Shown piece after piece: positions 8,037 through 16,779 of a DNA stretch of 64,000 nt. Every line of letters starts with the position of its first letter. Positions within the stretch are counted from its first letter, which is position 1. This DNA is from Dendrosporobacter quercicolus. GTDB taxonomy: Bacteria; Bacillota; Negativicutes; DSM-1736; Dendrosporobacteraceae. The stretch lies in contig NZ_FNHB01000003.1 of NCBI RefSeq assembly GCF_900104455.1, forward strand, positions 215,091 through 279,090. The letters are read 5' to 3'. The notes beneath the pieces were generated by a model. That model did not search any database. It worked only from the letters and a program-made list of their open reading frames with translations, and was not told the origin of the DNA. A program made the position numbers and the translations under genes.

Positions 8037-9275
8037 ATGAGAAAAAGCTTTATTCAGGAATTGTTTGCACAACGCATTGGCGGTGATTTATTTGGCGGCG
8101 ATACGGTGTTATATAAATTTGAAAGAATTAAACAGGCCAAAAGAACGGCCATAAAAAATAACCCGGAAATCAACTTAATTGACCTGGGGGTAGGGGAGCC
8201 GGATTGGATGGCTGAGCCGGCAGTTGTGGATATTTTGTTTGAGCAAGCCGGGTTAAAAGAAAATAGAGGCTATACCGATAATGGCGTACAGGAATTTAAA
8301 GATGCTGCTGTCAAATATATGGAATCTGTTTATCAGGTAAAGGGCTTGAACCCGTTTTCTGAGGTTAATCACGGGATTGGTTCCAAATCAATTTTAGTGC
8401 AGTTGCCGTTGGCTTTTATTAACCCTGGGGATATCACCATTATGACAGTACCGGGCTATCCGGTTTTGGGCACGATGACCAAAGCTTTGCAGGGCGAAGT
8501 AGTTAATCTGCCGTTGCTGGAAAAAAATAAATTTTGGCCTGATTTGAATTCTCTTACCCAGGAGCAGCGGCGTAAAGCCAAGCTATTGTATATCAACTAT
8601 CCCAATAACCCAACCGGAGCGACTGCGACCAGCCAGTTTTATGAACGCGTTGTGCGTTTTGCCCGGGAAAACAACATGATTGTTGTAGCTGATGCCGCCT
8701 ATGCCGCTCTTACTTTTGACGGTAACAAGCCGTTCAGCTTCTTGTCGGTAAGCGGAGCCAAGGAAGTCGGAGTGGAAATTCATTCCCTGTCCAAAGCGTT
8801 CAATATGACAGGCTGGAGGTTAGCGTTTATTTGCGGCAATGAACTGGTTATTAAAGCGTTTGCCGCGGTGAAAGACAACAATGATTCCGGACAGTTTGCC
8901 GCCATCCAAAAAGCCGGAATATATTGCTTGCAGCATCCTGAGATAACAGAAAAAACTGCGCTGAAATATTCGCGGCGTCACAATTTACTGGTAGATGTTT
9001 TTCGCAAAGCCGGTTTTACGGTGAAAAAACCCAAAGCTTCGTTCTATCTTTATGTACAAATTCCTAAAGGAATGAAAAATGGCCGGAGCTTTTTATCGGC
9101 TGAAGACTTTTCCCAATACTTAATTGCCGAAAAGCTGATTTCCACCGTTCCGTGGGATGATGCCGGTTCCTATATTCGGCTTTCCGTGACTTTTGAAGCC
9201 GGGGATGAAGCCGCGGAAATACAAATAGCAAAAGAGATAGAGCATCGCCTGGCTGACGCTGATTTTATTTTTTGA
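8037..9275 (+). CDS. Class I/II PLP aminotransferase, LL-diaminopimelate aminotransferase-like
   Basis: Fold-type I aminotransferase of 412 aa. The N-terminus resembles DapL (F-x-RIKQAK, DLGVGEPD), followed by the Tyr/Asn-Pro region YPNNPTGA, the PLP-lysine segment SLSKAFNMTGWR, and a C-terminal arginine in YIRLSVTF. DapL converts tetrahydrodipicolinate to LL-diaminopimelate, but with no lys/dap genes nearby and an M20 peptidase in front, another amino acid substrate is equally plausible. Start ATG 8037 follows ACAGGAGG at optimal distance. Confidence 0.83.
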   Translation: MRKSFIQELFAQRIGGDLFGGDTVLYKFERIKQAKRTAIKNNPEINLIDLGVGEPDWMAEPAVVDILFEQAGLKENRGYTDNGVQEFKDAAVKYMESVYQVKGLNPFSEVNHGIGSKSILVQLPLAFINPGDITIMTVPGYPVLGTMTKALQGEVVNLPLLEKNKFWPDLNSLTQEQRRKAKLLYINYPNNPTGATATSQFYERVVRFARENNMIVVADAAYAALTFDGNKPFSFLSVSGAKEVGVEIHSLSKAFNMTGWRLAFICGNELVIKAFAAVKDNNDSGQFAAIQKAGIYCLQHPEITEKTALKYSRRHNLLVDVFRKAGFTVKKPKASFYLYVQIPKGMKNGRSFLSAEDFSQYLIAEKLISTVPWDDAGSYIRLSVTFEAGDEAAEIQIAKEIEHRLADADFIF

Positions 9276-9370
9276 GGCAGTACCCTTAATATTCAGTTGC
9301 TATGACGAACAGCAACGGGAAGGATCAGGCTGCATTTGCTGCTGATTTTGATGTAACACAGGTAAAAATC

Positions 9371-9398
9371 TTGTTGTTTTTTAAAAAAAAGGTATAAT
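9371..9398 (+). promoter_or_regulatory. Promoter before the cysteine-desulfurase-like gene
   Basis: TTGTTG at 9371-9376, 16-base spacer, TATAAT at 9393-9398. The following leader (about 90 bases) contains TTGAATGATG, then AAGGCTGG and a T6 tract at 9472. I cannot fold a convincing terminator there, so membership in the attenuator family is uncertain. Confidence 0.5.
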
Positions 9399-9494
9399 TA
9401 AATTAAAATGTCAATGTGGATTGAATGATGTAATAAGGCTGGACGGCGTTTCCGCGCGGGACCCGCTTCGGTTTTTTACTTAAAGGGGTTTGCC

Positions 9495-10640
9495 ATGATT
9501 TATTTGGATAATGCGGCCACTTCCTGGCCTAAACCGGAAGCTGTTTATCAAACGGTGGACAAGGTGATGCGCCAAGCCGGGGCTAACCCGGGGCGGTCAG
9601 GGCATACGATGGCTTTAGCGGCCGACCGGGTCATTCAGGAAACCCGGCGACTGACCGCTCAGTTGTTTTCCGTCCCGGATCCATCCCGGATTATTTTTAC
9701 GCTAAATGCCACTGATGCTTTAAATCTGGCCTTAAAAGGATTATTACAGGCCGGTGATCATGTCATTACCGGCTCAATGGAGCATAACGCGCTGGCCCGG
9801 CCGCTGGAGGCGCTGTGCAAAACGGGGGTGGAGGTCAGCAAGGTTGCAACTTCGCCGTTCTCGGGCCTGGCGGCTGCCGACATCCGGACAGCCCTCAGGC
9901 CCAATACAAAACTGATTGCCGTTAGTCATGCCTCCAATGTAACCGGCACGCTTAACCCCATTGTGGATATTGCCCGGGTGGCAAAAGCCGCGGGGGTGTT
10001 GTTGCTGGTTGACTGCGCTCAGACGGCGGGGCTTTTTCCGATTGATGTGGGTAAAATGGGCATTGATTTACTGGCGTTTCCCGGTCATAAGGCGCTTTTT
10101 GGCTGCCAGGGGGTAGGCGGCCTGTATATTGGCAGGGGCATATCTTTAAAACCATTGCGGGAGGGGGGGACCGGCAGCAGATCAGAATCCCTGGAGCAGC
10201 CTGAGGAGTGCCCTGACCGTTATGAGAGCGGTACGCTCAATACGCCGGGGATTGCCGGATTGGGCGCCGGCATCCGGTTTATTCTTGAAACCGGGCAGGA
10301 TATTGTCCGCCGGAGGGAAGAGGTATTAACCAATATGCTGCTGACTGGCCTGGAAAAAATCCGTCCGGTTGTTTTATATGGGCCATCTGCCGGCAAAACC
10401 CGCGCCGCCGTTGTATCATTTGGTGTTCCCGGAATTGATCCGGCGGAAATAAGCCTGATTTTGGATCAGTCTTTTCAAATTGCTTCAAGGGCGGGCTTGC
10501 ATTGTGCGCCAGACGCCCATCTGACGCTGGGAACAAGCCGGGGCGGCACTGTCCGGTTAAGTCCCGGATATTTCACGACCGAGGCGGAAATTGAACAGTG
10601 TCTGCAGGCCGTTGCCGCCGTTATCGCTGAATTATGTTAA
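9495..10640 (+). CDS. Class V aminotransferase-fold PLP enzyme, cysteine desulfurase family
   Basis: PLP enzyme of 381 aa related to SufS/Csd. It begins with the family signature MIYLDNAATSWPKP, has the PLP lysine K199 in FPGHKALFG, and a cysteine C337 in RAGLHCAPDAH at the place of the persulfide-forming residue. Such enzymes take sulfur from cysteine and pass it to an acceptor. Thirteen bases downstream lies a MoeB/ThiF-like E1 enzyme, the usual partner that activates a ThiS/MoaD-type carrier for sulfur loading. The pair therefore looks like a dedicated sulfur-transfer module, although no small carrier gene is visible next to it. Confidence 0.87.
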   Translation: MIYLDNAATSWPKPEAVYQTVDKVMRQAGANPGRSGHTMALAADRVIQETRRLTAQLFSVPDPSRIIFTLNATDALNLALKGLLQAGDHVITGSMEHNALARPLEALCKTGVEVSKVATSPFSGLAAADIRTALRPNTKLIAVSHASNVTGTLNPIVDIARVAKAAGVLLLVDCAQTAGLFPIDVGKMGIDLLAFPGHKALFGCQGVGGLYIGRGISLKPLREGGTGSRSESLEQPEECPDRYESGTLNTPGIAGLGAGIRFILETGQDIVRRREEVLTNMLLTGLEKIRPVVLYGPSAGKTRAAVVSFGVPGIDPAEISLILDQSFQIASRAGLHCAPDAHLTLGTSRGGTVRLSPGYFTTEAEIEQCLQAVAAVIAELC

Positions 10641-10653
10641 TAGGAGTTCTGTT

Positions 10654-11673
10654 ATGACAATGTTTGAAGAAAGATATTCACGGCAAGCCATATTTCCAGG
10701 AATCGGGCCAACCGGGCAGGAAAAACTGGCGCACAGCCGGGTGGCAATTCTTGGCGTCGGCGCTTTGGGGTCGGTTATTGCTAATAATTTAGCCCGGGCC
10801 GGGGTTGGTTATTTGCAGTTAATTGACCGTGACTTTGTGGAGTTGAGTAATTTACAGCGGCAATGCATCTTCACGGAGTCTGATGTTCAGGCCGGACTGC
10901 CCAAAGCGATTGCCGCCGCCCGCTATCTGCAATCGGTAAATTCAGGCATTGAGCTGGAGCCGGTAATCAGTGATTTGAATGCGGGCAATGTGGAGTTATT
11001 ATTGAGCGGCGTTGATCTTGTTGTGGATGGCACGGATAATTTTGAAACCAGATTCATTCTGAATGACGCCTGTGTGAAGCATGCTATTCCCTGGATTCAT
11101 GGCGCGGTGTTGGGAAGCTATGGGCTGACCATGAACATTATTCCCGGTAAGACTCCCTGCTATCGCTGCCTGATGCCCAATATACCGGAAACGCCGGGCG
11201 AAACGTGCAGCTCTGCCGGGGTGCTCAATATGATCACGGGAATCATTGCCTGCTATCAATCGGCGGAGGCTGTAAAAATTCTGCTGGATAGCCCGGCAAT
11301 CAGGACGGAAGCATTGTTTATTGATGTGTGGACGCATTCGATGCAAGGCAGGACACTGCCGGTTAATGCTGAATGCCCCACCTGCGTCAGGCATGAGTAT
11401 AGCTATTTAACCGCCCGGCAGGCAACCTATACAACCGCTCTGTGCGGGCAGAACGCCGTACAGGTAGTGCCGGGGACAGCGAAACAGATAAATTTTGCTG
11501 ATCTGGCTGAACGGCTCCAGCCTTTGGGCCGGCTGGAGTATAACCGGTTTACGCTGCGCTTTGCCGCCGGTGAAGTGGAAATGACGCTGTTTACCGACGG
11601 GCGGGCGATCATCAAGAATATTGACAATGAAAATAAGGCGAAAGCTTTGTATGCCGAATATTTCGGCCTTTAA
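10654..11673 (+). CDS. MoeB/ThiF-family E1-like adenylyltransferase with C-terminal extension
   Basis: E1-like enzyme of 339 aa. It has the Rossmann motif GVGALG (34-39), the RQxxF-like region after LSNLQRQ, and VVDGTDNFETR. Zinc cysteines are C169/C172 (CYRC) and C241/C244 (CPTC), and C185 could be the acceptor cysteine. MoeB/ThiF enzymes adenylate the C-terminal glycine of MoaD/ThiS carriers. After the zinc site there are about 90 more residues forming a small extra domain. ATG 10654 follows TAGGAG. It forms an operon with the desulfurase-like gene. Confidence 0.85.
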   Translation: MTMFEERYSRQAIFPGIGPTGQEKLAHSRVAILGVGALGSVIANNLARAGVGYLQLIDRDFVELSNLQRQCIFTESDVQAGLPKAIAAARYLQSVNSGIELEPVISDLNAGNVELLLSGVDLVVDGTDNFETRFILNDACVKHAIPWIHGAVLGSYGLTMNIIPGKTPCYRCLMPNIPETPGETCSSAGVLNMITGIIACYQSAEAVKILLDSPAIRTEALFIDVWTHSMQGRTLPVNAECPTCVRHEYSYLTARQATYTTALCGQNAVQVVPGTAKQINFADLAERLQPLGRLEYNRFTLRFAAGEVEMTLFTDGRAIIKNIDNENKAKALYAEYFGL

Positions 11674-11689
11674 CCGCGAGGCTGGTACC

Positions 11690-11719
11690 TTGACATATGA
11701 CGAAAATTCGGCTTATAAT
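11690..11719 (+). promoter_or_regulatory. Promoter of nflD1-nflK1
   Basis: TTGACA at 11690-11695, 18-base spacer, TATAAT at 11714-11719. Predicted start near 11726, giving a leader of about 200 bases. Confidence 0.75.
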
Positions 11720-11748
11720 TAGAGTATCATTTTTGCTGATTTTTTACA

Positions 11749-11799
11749 GTTGCCCATATCGTTTAGCCACCGGCTATATGCAGGGCGCATAGGGGCAAC
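11749..11799 (+). ncRNA. Leader C: candidate three-way-junction RNA
   Basis: The leader can fold into a closed junction. P1 is GTTGCCC/GGGCAAC (11749-11755 with 11793-11799). P2 is TAGCC/GGCTA (11764-11768 with 11772-11776). P3 is TATGC/GCATA (11777-11781 with 11787-11791). All pairs are Watson-Crick. It lies upstream of the conserved motif and terminator of leader C and does not match a riboswitch class I recognise. It could be an aptamer, a protein site, or chance. Confidence 0.4.
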
Positions 11800-11822
11800 A
11801 ATAATTGAATAGGACTGTTGCT

Positions 11823-11880
11823 GCTGATTAGTTTAAAATGCTAAAGGCTAGTGAAACTTATGTTTCACTGGCTTTTTTAT
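11823..11880 (+). promoter_or_regulatory. Leader C: conserved motif plus terminator attenuator
   Basis: GCTGATTAG (11823-11831), then CTAAAGGCTAG entering a perfect 11-bp hairpin (11847-11857 with 11862-11872, loop TTAT) followed by six T. It lies 53 bases before nflD1. Confidence 0.78.
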
Positions 11881-11930
11881 TATTTATTTTGAAATCCAAA
11901 CGTTAATAAGAAAAATTTAGGAGGTATATT

Positions 11931-13391
11931 ATGGCGATCAATCTAAACATCACTTCAGCCGGTACCCGGGAGAGCCGGTTAGGATCAATTACCGGTTACT
12001 CCGGTGACTTGCATGATCTGGTGCATAAGAGTAAATGCGGGACACTACAGGAAAAGGAGCGTTGTTTCAGTCAGTCCAGCTCCTGTGACGCCGGCTGCGC
12101 TCTGGCCCAGCTTGCCAGCATCAGGGACGTTGCCGTTATCAATCATGCGCCGTCCGGTTGTACGGCAATGTCGGCCAATACGATTGTTCACTATACCCAG
12201 CTTGCCGCCAAGCGCGGCGTGGAGTATGAGACTGTTTTTCTGGGGACGGATATGGATGAGTCTGATACCATTTTTGGCGCCACCGCCGACCTGCGGCAAA
12301 TCATCATTGAAACTTACCACCGCTATCACCCTAAAGCCATATTTGTAGGAACCTCGTGCGTTTCTGGCATCATCGGCGAAGATGTTGACAGCGTGGTTGC
12401 CGAACTAAGAGCAGAATTACCGGTTCCGCTGGCTCCTGTGCATTGTGAAGGGTTTAAATCCCGGGTTTGGGCATCCGGCTTTGATGCTGCCGACCATGCA
12501 GTGCTTACCAATATTGTCAAACCACCGGAAAGAAAGACCAATATCATTAATTTTAAGAATTTCAATGAAAGCGCCCGCCAGGAGATTATTGATATTTTTG
12601 CCAATTTTGATGTTGCGCCGTTTTTTCTATACGCCAATTCGACGGTGCAAGAGCTTTCGCGCCTTTCGGAAGCGCTGGCAACGGTGTCAATTTGCGGCAC
12701 TTTAGGAACGTATTTGGGCAATGGCCTGGAACAGGAGTACGGGGTGCCGTATATCAAGAGCATCAATCCGTTAGGGATTGCCGGATTTGAAGCATGGCTG
12801 CGGGAAATCGGACTGGTTATTCACAAGGAAGCCGAGGTAGAGGCATACATTGAGCGGGAGCGGGCCTTCTATCTGCCTAAAATTGAAGAGGTCAAACAGC
12901 AGCTCAAGGGACTGAGGGCCGTACTGGGCATGGGAGCAAGTTACGCTTTTCAGGTGTCGCGGGTATTGCAGGAACTGGGGCTTGAAGTGGTGTGGGTTGC
13001 ATCCTGGCACTATGACACCCGCTATGATAATGGCGAGATTCCGCCGCACTTGGAATATTTGGAACAGAACAGTCCTTATAACTTCAAAGTAAGTGTCAGC
13101 GATCAGCAGAATTTTGAAATTCTTAATATCCTCAACCGTCACAAACCGGATATATATCTGGCCAGGCATCCGGGAACTACGGTATGGGCGATTAAACAAG
13201 GCATTGCGGCCTTCTTTTTAGGTGATGAGTATAAGACGTTTGGCTATCGCGGCACACTGGATTTTGCCAATACGATCCTGGATACAATCAGGAACCGGAG
13301 TTTTGAAAAAAATCTGGCAGCCAGAATTACCCTTCCCTACACTGCATGGTGGTATAAACAAGACACTGCAGCATTCCTTAAGGAGGATTAA
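11931..13391 (+). CDS. Nitrogenase-like reductase alpha subunit (nflD1)
   Basis: NifD-like protein of 486 aa. P-cluster cysteines are present as C52, C77 (HAPSGC) and C143 (TSCVSGIIGED), and a cofactor-type cysteine at C255 in VSICGTLGTYLG corresponds to NifD Cys275. The CEGF motif (172-175) aligns with NifD, but positions matching Gln191 and His195 read Trp and Phe (the VWASGF stretch). The His442 site reads FGYRG, so that histidine is missing. It should therefore bind clusters but not work as a nitrogenase. Related families are methylthio-alkane reductase and other group IV nitrogenase-like proteins. AGGAGG precedes ATG 11931, and nflK1 follows after six bases. Confidence 0.88.
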   Translation: MAINLNITSAGTRESRLGSITGYSGDLHDLVHKSKCGTLQEKERCFSQSSSCDAGCALAQLASIRDVAVINHAPSGCTAMSANTIVHYTQLAAKRGVEYETVFLGTDMDESDTIFGATADLRQIIIETYHRYHPKAIFVGTSCVSGIIGEDVDSVVAELRAELPVPLAPVHCEGFKSRVWASGFDAADHAVLTNIVKPPERKTNIINFKNFNESARQEIIDIFANFDVAPFFLYANSTVQELSRLSEALATVSICGTLGTYLGNGLEQEYGVPYIKSINPLGIAGFEAWLREIGLVIHKEAEVEAYIERERAFYLPKIEEVKQQLKGLRAVLGMGASYAFQVSRVLQELGLEVVWVASWHYDTRYDNGEIPPHLEYLEQNSPYNFKVSVSDQQNFEILNILNRHKPDIYLARHPGTTVWAIKQGIAAFFLGDEYKTFGYRGTLDFANTILDTIRNRSFEKNLAARITLPYTAWWYKQDTAAFLKED

Positions 13392-13397
13392 AAGTAA

Positions 13398-14696
13398 ATG
13401 CCCAAGATATTAGATCAACCCCGATATAAATGCGCCCTGGCCGCAATGCAGACGGTTCAGGCAATCACCAAGGCGCTGCCTATTCTGCATTCGGGGCCTG
13501 GCTGCGCTGATAAATTACAGGGCAACCACGGCGGTTCGGGCCATTTTGCCCCCAGGGTTTTCCCCTGCACAAACCTTAATGAAAAAGATGTTATTTTCGG
13601 AGGAACCGAACGCTTACAGGAAACGATTGAAAACGCGCTGAAGGTGATCAATGCCGATATGTATGTCGTCCTGAGCAGCTGTTCTTCCGAGATCATCGGC
13701 GATGATATGGAAGAGGTTGTCCGTTCGTTTCGGGATGCCGAAAAGCCGGTAATCTTTGCGTCAACAGCAGGATTTAAAGGAAACAATTTTTTAGGCCATG
13801 AGTGGGTGGTGCAGGCCATTATTGAACAATACTTAAAGCCGCCGGCGCAAAAGACCAAAGGACTTGTAAATATATGGGCCAGTATTCCGCAGCATGACCC
13901 CTTCTGGTATGGCAATTTATTTGAGCTGGAGCGGCTTGTGGCTCAGCTTGGCTTAATTCCCAATACAATTTTCGGCTATGACCGCGGCATAAAAAACATT
14001 GATAAACTGCCTGCAGCAGAATTTAATCTGCTGGTATCTCCATGGGTGGGATTAAATAATGTAAAGCTGCTGCAGGAAAAATTTGCTACTCCTTATTTAC
14101 ATTGGCCGACACTGCCGGTGGGCGCGTCCGAAACCAGTAAGTTCCTGCGGGCAGTCGGCGGGTTTGCCGGGGTGGATAAGCGAAAAACAGAAAACCTGAT
14201 TAAAGAAAACGAAAATAAGTATTATTATTTTATTGAACGGTTTGCTGATGTGTTTTTAGAGACCCGCGTGATGTCCAAGCGTTTCGTCGTGGTTTCCGAT
14301 GCCCAGTATTCATTGGCGTTAACGAAGTTTCTGGTCAATGATGTCGGTTTGTTTCCGTCCAAGCAATACATCACGGATAATACACCGCCTGAATATCAGG
14401 AGCAGATAAAATCAGAATTCAGCAATCTGAATTATGGAATTGAGGCCGAAGTGGAGTTCTTATCAGACGGCTATGTTATCCAGGATGAGATCAAAAACAC
14501 CTATTTTACCGGATATCCGCTAATTATTGGCAGCGGCTGGGAAAAGAAGGTGGCGCAAAAAACACAGGCGCACTATTTGCCGGTTTCCTGGCCGGTAAAC
14601 GAACGCCTGATCATCAATAGTTCTTATGTAGGATATGAGGGCGGACTGAAGTTGCTGGAGGATATTTACTCGGTAGTGCTTACCAGATTTAACTAG
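13398..14696 (+). CDS. Nitrogenase-like reductase beta subunit (nflK1)
   Basis: NifK-like protein of 432 aa. All three beta-side P-cluster cysteines are present: C12 (RYKCALA), C36 (GPGC) and C95 (SSCSSEIIGDD). It lacks the long N-terminal extension of NifK and is shorter, as in other nitrogenase-like beta subunits. It should form an alpha2-beta2 complex with nflD1 in the cytoplasm. The dispersed repeat at 14699 begins two bases after its stop codon. A reductase component (NifH-like) must be supplied from elsewhere. Confidence 0.88.
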   Translation: MPKILDQPRYKCALAAMQTVQAITKALPILHSGPGCADKLQGNHGGSGHFAPRVFPCTNLNEKDVIFGGTERLQETIENALKVINADMYVVLSSCSSEIIGDDMEEVVRSFRDAEKPVIFASTAGFKGNNFLGHEWVVQAIIEQYLKPPAQKTKGLVNIWASIPQHDPFWYGNLFELERLVAQLGLIPNTIFGYDRGIKNIDKLPAAEFNLLVSPWVGLNNVKLLQEKFATPYLHWPTLPVGASETSKFLRAVGGFAGVDKRKTENLIKENENKYYYFIERFADVFLETRVMSKRFVVVSDAQYSLALTKFLVNDVGLFPSKQYITDNTPPEYQEQIKSEFSNLNYGIEAEVEFLSDGYVIQDEIKNTYFTGYPLIIGSGWEKKVAQKTQAHYLPVSWPVNERLIINSSYVGYEGGLKLLEDIYSVVLTRFN

Positions 14697-14698
14697 TG

Positions 14699-14810
14699 CC
14701 TTGTCAGCTCTAAACGGCAGGATAATGGCGAGGCTGTTTTTCGCAAGATAAGGCGGAGGAGGGAGGCCTATCGGATGTATGCCGTTACGGCCACGAAGCA
14801 GGGAGGAAAA
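14699..14810 (+). repeat. Dispersed repeat copy R1
   Basis: Fills nearly the whole gap between nflK1 and the convergent GNAT gene. It shares a core (GGATAATGGCGAGGCT, then TTTTTCGCAA and GGCGGAGGA) with 42771-42819, and over about 80 bases with the reverse complement of 28388-28500. Non-coding, possibly a small non-autonomous mobile or REP-like element. Confidence 0.7.
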
Positions 14811-14813
14811 GAC

Positions 14814-15545
14814 TTATTTTATTCTATACCAGTACTGGTACAGTTCCGTAAATCCCATACCGGAGTACAGCTTAACCGCCGGGTAATTATTGGACATAAC
14901 CTGGAGGTAGGCTTTTTTTGCTCCTGCGCTTCTTCCCAGCCGGAGAAGGCCGGAGACTAGTTTTTGGCCATAGCCCTGATTGCGGTAAGCGCTGTCAATG
15001 ACGATATCATACAGACCGATAAATTCTCCTTGCAGCACGCCAACACCACCGCCGATGGCAGAGCTGCCGGCTTTTAAGGATACAATATATTTATTGGGAA
15101 TAATATTTTTCAGCATGTATTTTAATACCGGCTTATTTTTATTTGAAACACTGCTGAAACGGCAAAAATCAGTCAGCCATTCTTCGGTTAGCTGCTGGCT
15201 GGCAGTCATTTGTTCATCGAATGACGGCGTCAGCCCGGTTAAATCAAGCACTTGTACGCTGGCCGGGGAATCGCGGCGATACCCTTGCTCCGCCAATATG
15301 GCATCTAACGCCGGTGGCAACGCCGCCGGCGTTATTTTAAAAACTGCCGACAGGTTTTTGGCGGCGTAGAATTGTTCACAATTCCTGATTTTGGCGAGCG
15401 GAGGCTCGGTGGAAGGATATAACGGGTTAACCGAATTGGCGCGTTTGGAGTAACCGCCGGCAAAGCGCAGAACCCAGCCGTCGTATATCATGGTCTGCAG
15501 GGCCGGCAGAGCGTTGAGTGAATATTCTTCGATTGTTCTTATCAT
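14814..15545 (-). CDS. GNAT-family N-acetyltransferase
   Basis: Protein of 243 aa. The C-terminal 100 residues form a GNAT domain, with the acetyl-CoA loop DSAYRNQGYGQKLVSGLL (a Q-x-x-G-x-G/A variant) and the late LYSGMGF segment. The N-terminal half is a less conserved region found in larger GNAT proteins. The acyl acceptor is unknown. GAGGA precedes ATG at 15545. It is transcribed toward nflK1 and is probably monocistronic. Confidence 0.85.
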   Translation of the reverse strand: MIRTIEEYSLNALPALQTMIYDGWVLRFAGGYSKRANSVNPLYPSTEPPLAKIRNCEQFYAAKNLSAVFKITPAALPPALDAILAEQGYRRDSPASVQVLDLTGLTPSFDEQMTASQQLTEEWLTDFCRFSSVSNKNKPVLKYMLKNIIPNKYIVSLKAGSSAIGGGVGVLQGEFIGLYDIVIDSAYRNQGYGQKLVSGLLRLGRSAGAKKAYLQVMSNNYPAVKLYSGMGFTELYQYWYRIK

Positions 15546-15690
15546 AGGTAATCCTCTTTGTTAGAAAAATTTTACAGCACAGGTTTAAAATGCTGATGAA
15601 AGCTTGTAGTCTCTATTATGCACCTGTGCGGCAATGCTGGCAAGCATATGGGGCCAAACATTATTTATTCAATAGTCTGAAAATAATCGA

Positions 15691-15719
15691 TTGACAAAAG
15701 ATGTAAAATTGAATACAAT
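15691..15719 (+). promoter_or_regulatory. Promoter of the TIM-barrel isomerase gene
   Basis: TTGACA at 15691-15696, 17-base spacer, TACAAT at 15714-15719. Start near 15726, giving a very short run before the attenuator. Confidence 0.75.
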
Positions 15720-15736
15720 TTAAACAGATACGTGAA

Positions 15737-15790
15737 ACTGACTAGTCAATTGCTAGAGGCTGTATTCCAGAGGCGGAGTACAGCCTTTTT
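15737..15790 (+). promoter_or_regulatory. Leader D: conserved motif plus terminator attenuator
   Basis: ACTGACTAG (15737-15745), then GCTAGAGGCTG entering a 10-bp hairpin (15758-15767 with 15776-15785, one G-U pair) and five T. Only about 30 bases separate the predicted transcription start from the terminator, which limits the sensory element to a small size. Confidence 0.72.
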
Positions 15791-15883
15791 ATATCCGGAA
15801 GGAAGTGGGAAAATGGGGTGCAGTTAAGCAGGCGCTGTCTGTCGTTGAGTAGAGATATAAGCTTTCAAAGGAGAGGGAATGGT

Positions 15884-16702
15884 ATGGCAAAAGTAAGTAT
15901 TTTTTCCTGGTTTGGTTTTCCAATACCGATGGATAAACGTTTTAAAATGATAAAAGCCGCCGGATTTGACGGAGTACTGTTGTGGTGGAGTGACGAGCAT
16001 GCAGCCGTTGATGGCGACAAAGCGGTACAGCCGGCGCTGGCAAGAGAAAACGGTCTTTGTGTTGAAAATATCCATGCGCCTTTTGAAGGAATTAATTGTT
16101 TGTGGACAGATGGGCGGCAGGGGGATGAATTCGAGCAAGTTCTGGCAAATTGTATCAATGAAAGTGCAGTTCATGAAATTCCAACAGTGGTGATGCATCT
16201 TTCGGCTGGCGAGCATCTCCAAAAGACCAATCAGACCGGGTTGGACAGAATAAAACGGCTGGTAGAATTAGCGGAGCGGAAAAATGTTAATATTGCGCTG
16301 GAAAACCTCCGCCGGCTGGAATATCTGCATTTTATTTTGGACAACATCCAGTCTGACAGGTTAGGCTTTTGTTACGATTCAGGACATGAGTACTGTTACA
16401 ACAGGGAAGCTGATTTGCTTACGCAATACGGGGCAAGGCTGATGGCTGTGCATATCCATGATAACGACGGGGTTCATGACTTGCATAAAGTGCCTGGTGA
16501 AGGATCGGTTGACTGGAAAGCGGTGGTTGCCAAACTGAAAAAGTCGGTTTATCGCGGCGCTGTTGCCTTGGAGGTAACCAACAAGTTTTCTAAGTATGGT
16601 GATACCGAAACCCCTGAATGGTTCTTGCGGAGAGCCTTTCAGTCGGCCAAAAAGCTATATGAATTTCTGTACGGGGATTCGCTCAGTCCTTCAAAACGCT
16701 AG
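15884..16702 (+). CDS. Sugar phosphate isomerase/epimerase-like TIM-barrel protein
   Basis: AP-endonuclease-2-type TIM barrel of 272 aa, the fold of xylose isomerase-like epimerases and Nfo/IolE-type enzymes. Metal-binding positions are suggested by ENLR (a Glu after strand 5), the CYDSGHEY stretch, VHIHDND and the late ALEVTNKF glutamate. ATG 15884 follows AAAGGAGAGGG. Monocistronic behind leader D, so probably co-regulated with the sulfur and nitrogenase-like genes. The substrate is not predictable from sequence. Confidence 0.82.
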   Translation: MAKVSIFSWFGFPIPMDKRFKMIKAAGFDGVLLWWSDEHAAVDGDKAVQPALARENGLCVENIHAPFEGINCLWTDGRQGDEFEQVLANCINESAVHEIPTVVMHLSAGEHLQKTNQTGLDRIKRLVELAERKNVNIALENLRRLEYLHFILDNIQSDRLGFCYDSGHEYCYNREADLLTQYGARLMAVHIHDNDGVHDLHKVPGEGSVDWKAVVAKLKKSVYRGAVALEVTNKFSKYGDTETPEWFLRRAFQSAKKLYEFLYGDSLSPSKR

Positions 16703-16779
16703 TTTTAAGCCTGGGCCTGGCTACCGTGCGTTTGGATAACAGGCGAAAAATCATAGGGCGGCAATGGTCTATTTATATT

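Noticed and set aside
8037..9275. Assigning the aminotransferase as lysine-pathway dapL
   Set aside because: The sequence resembles DapL, but no other diaminopimelate genes are adjacent, and its operon partner and leader suggest another pathway. Kept as DapL-like only.
9399..9480. Leader of the desulfurase-like gene as a member of the attenuator family
   Set aside because: TTGAATGATG and AAGGCTGG resemble the motif and there is a T6 tract, but I could not find a terminator stem longer than four pairs, so it is only noted as uncertain.
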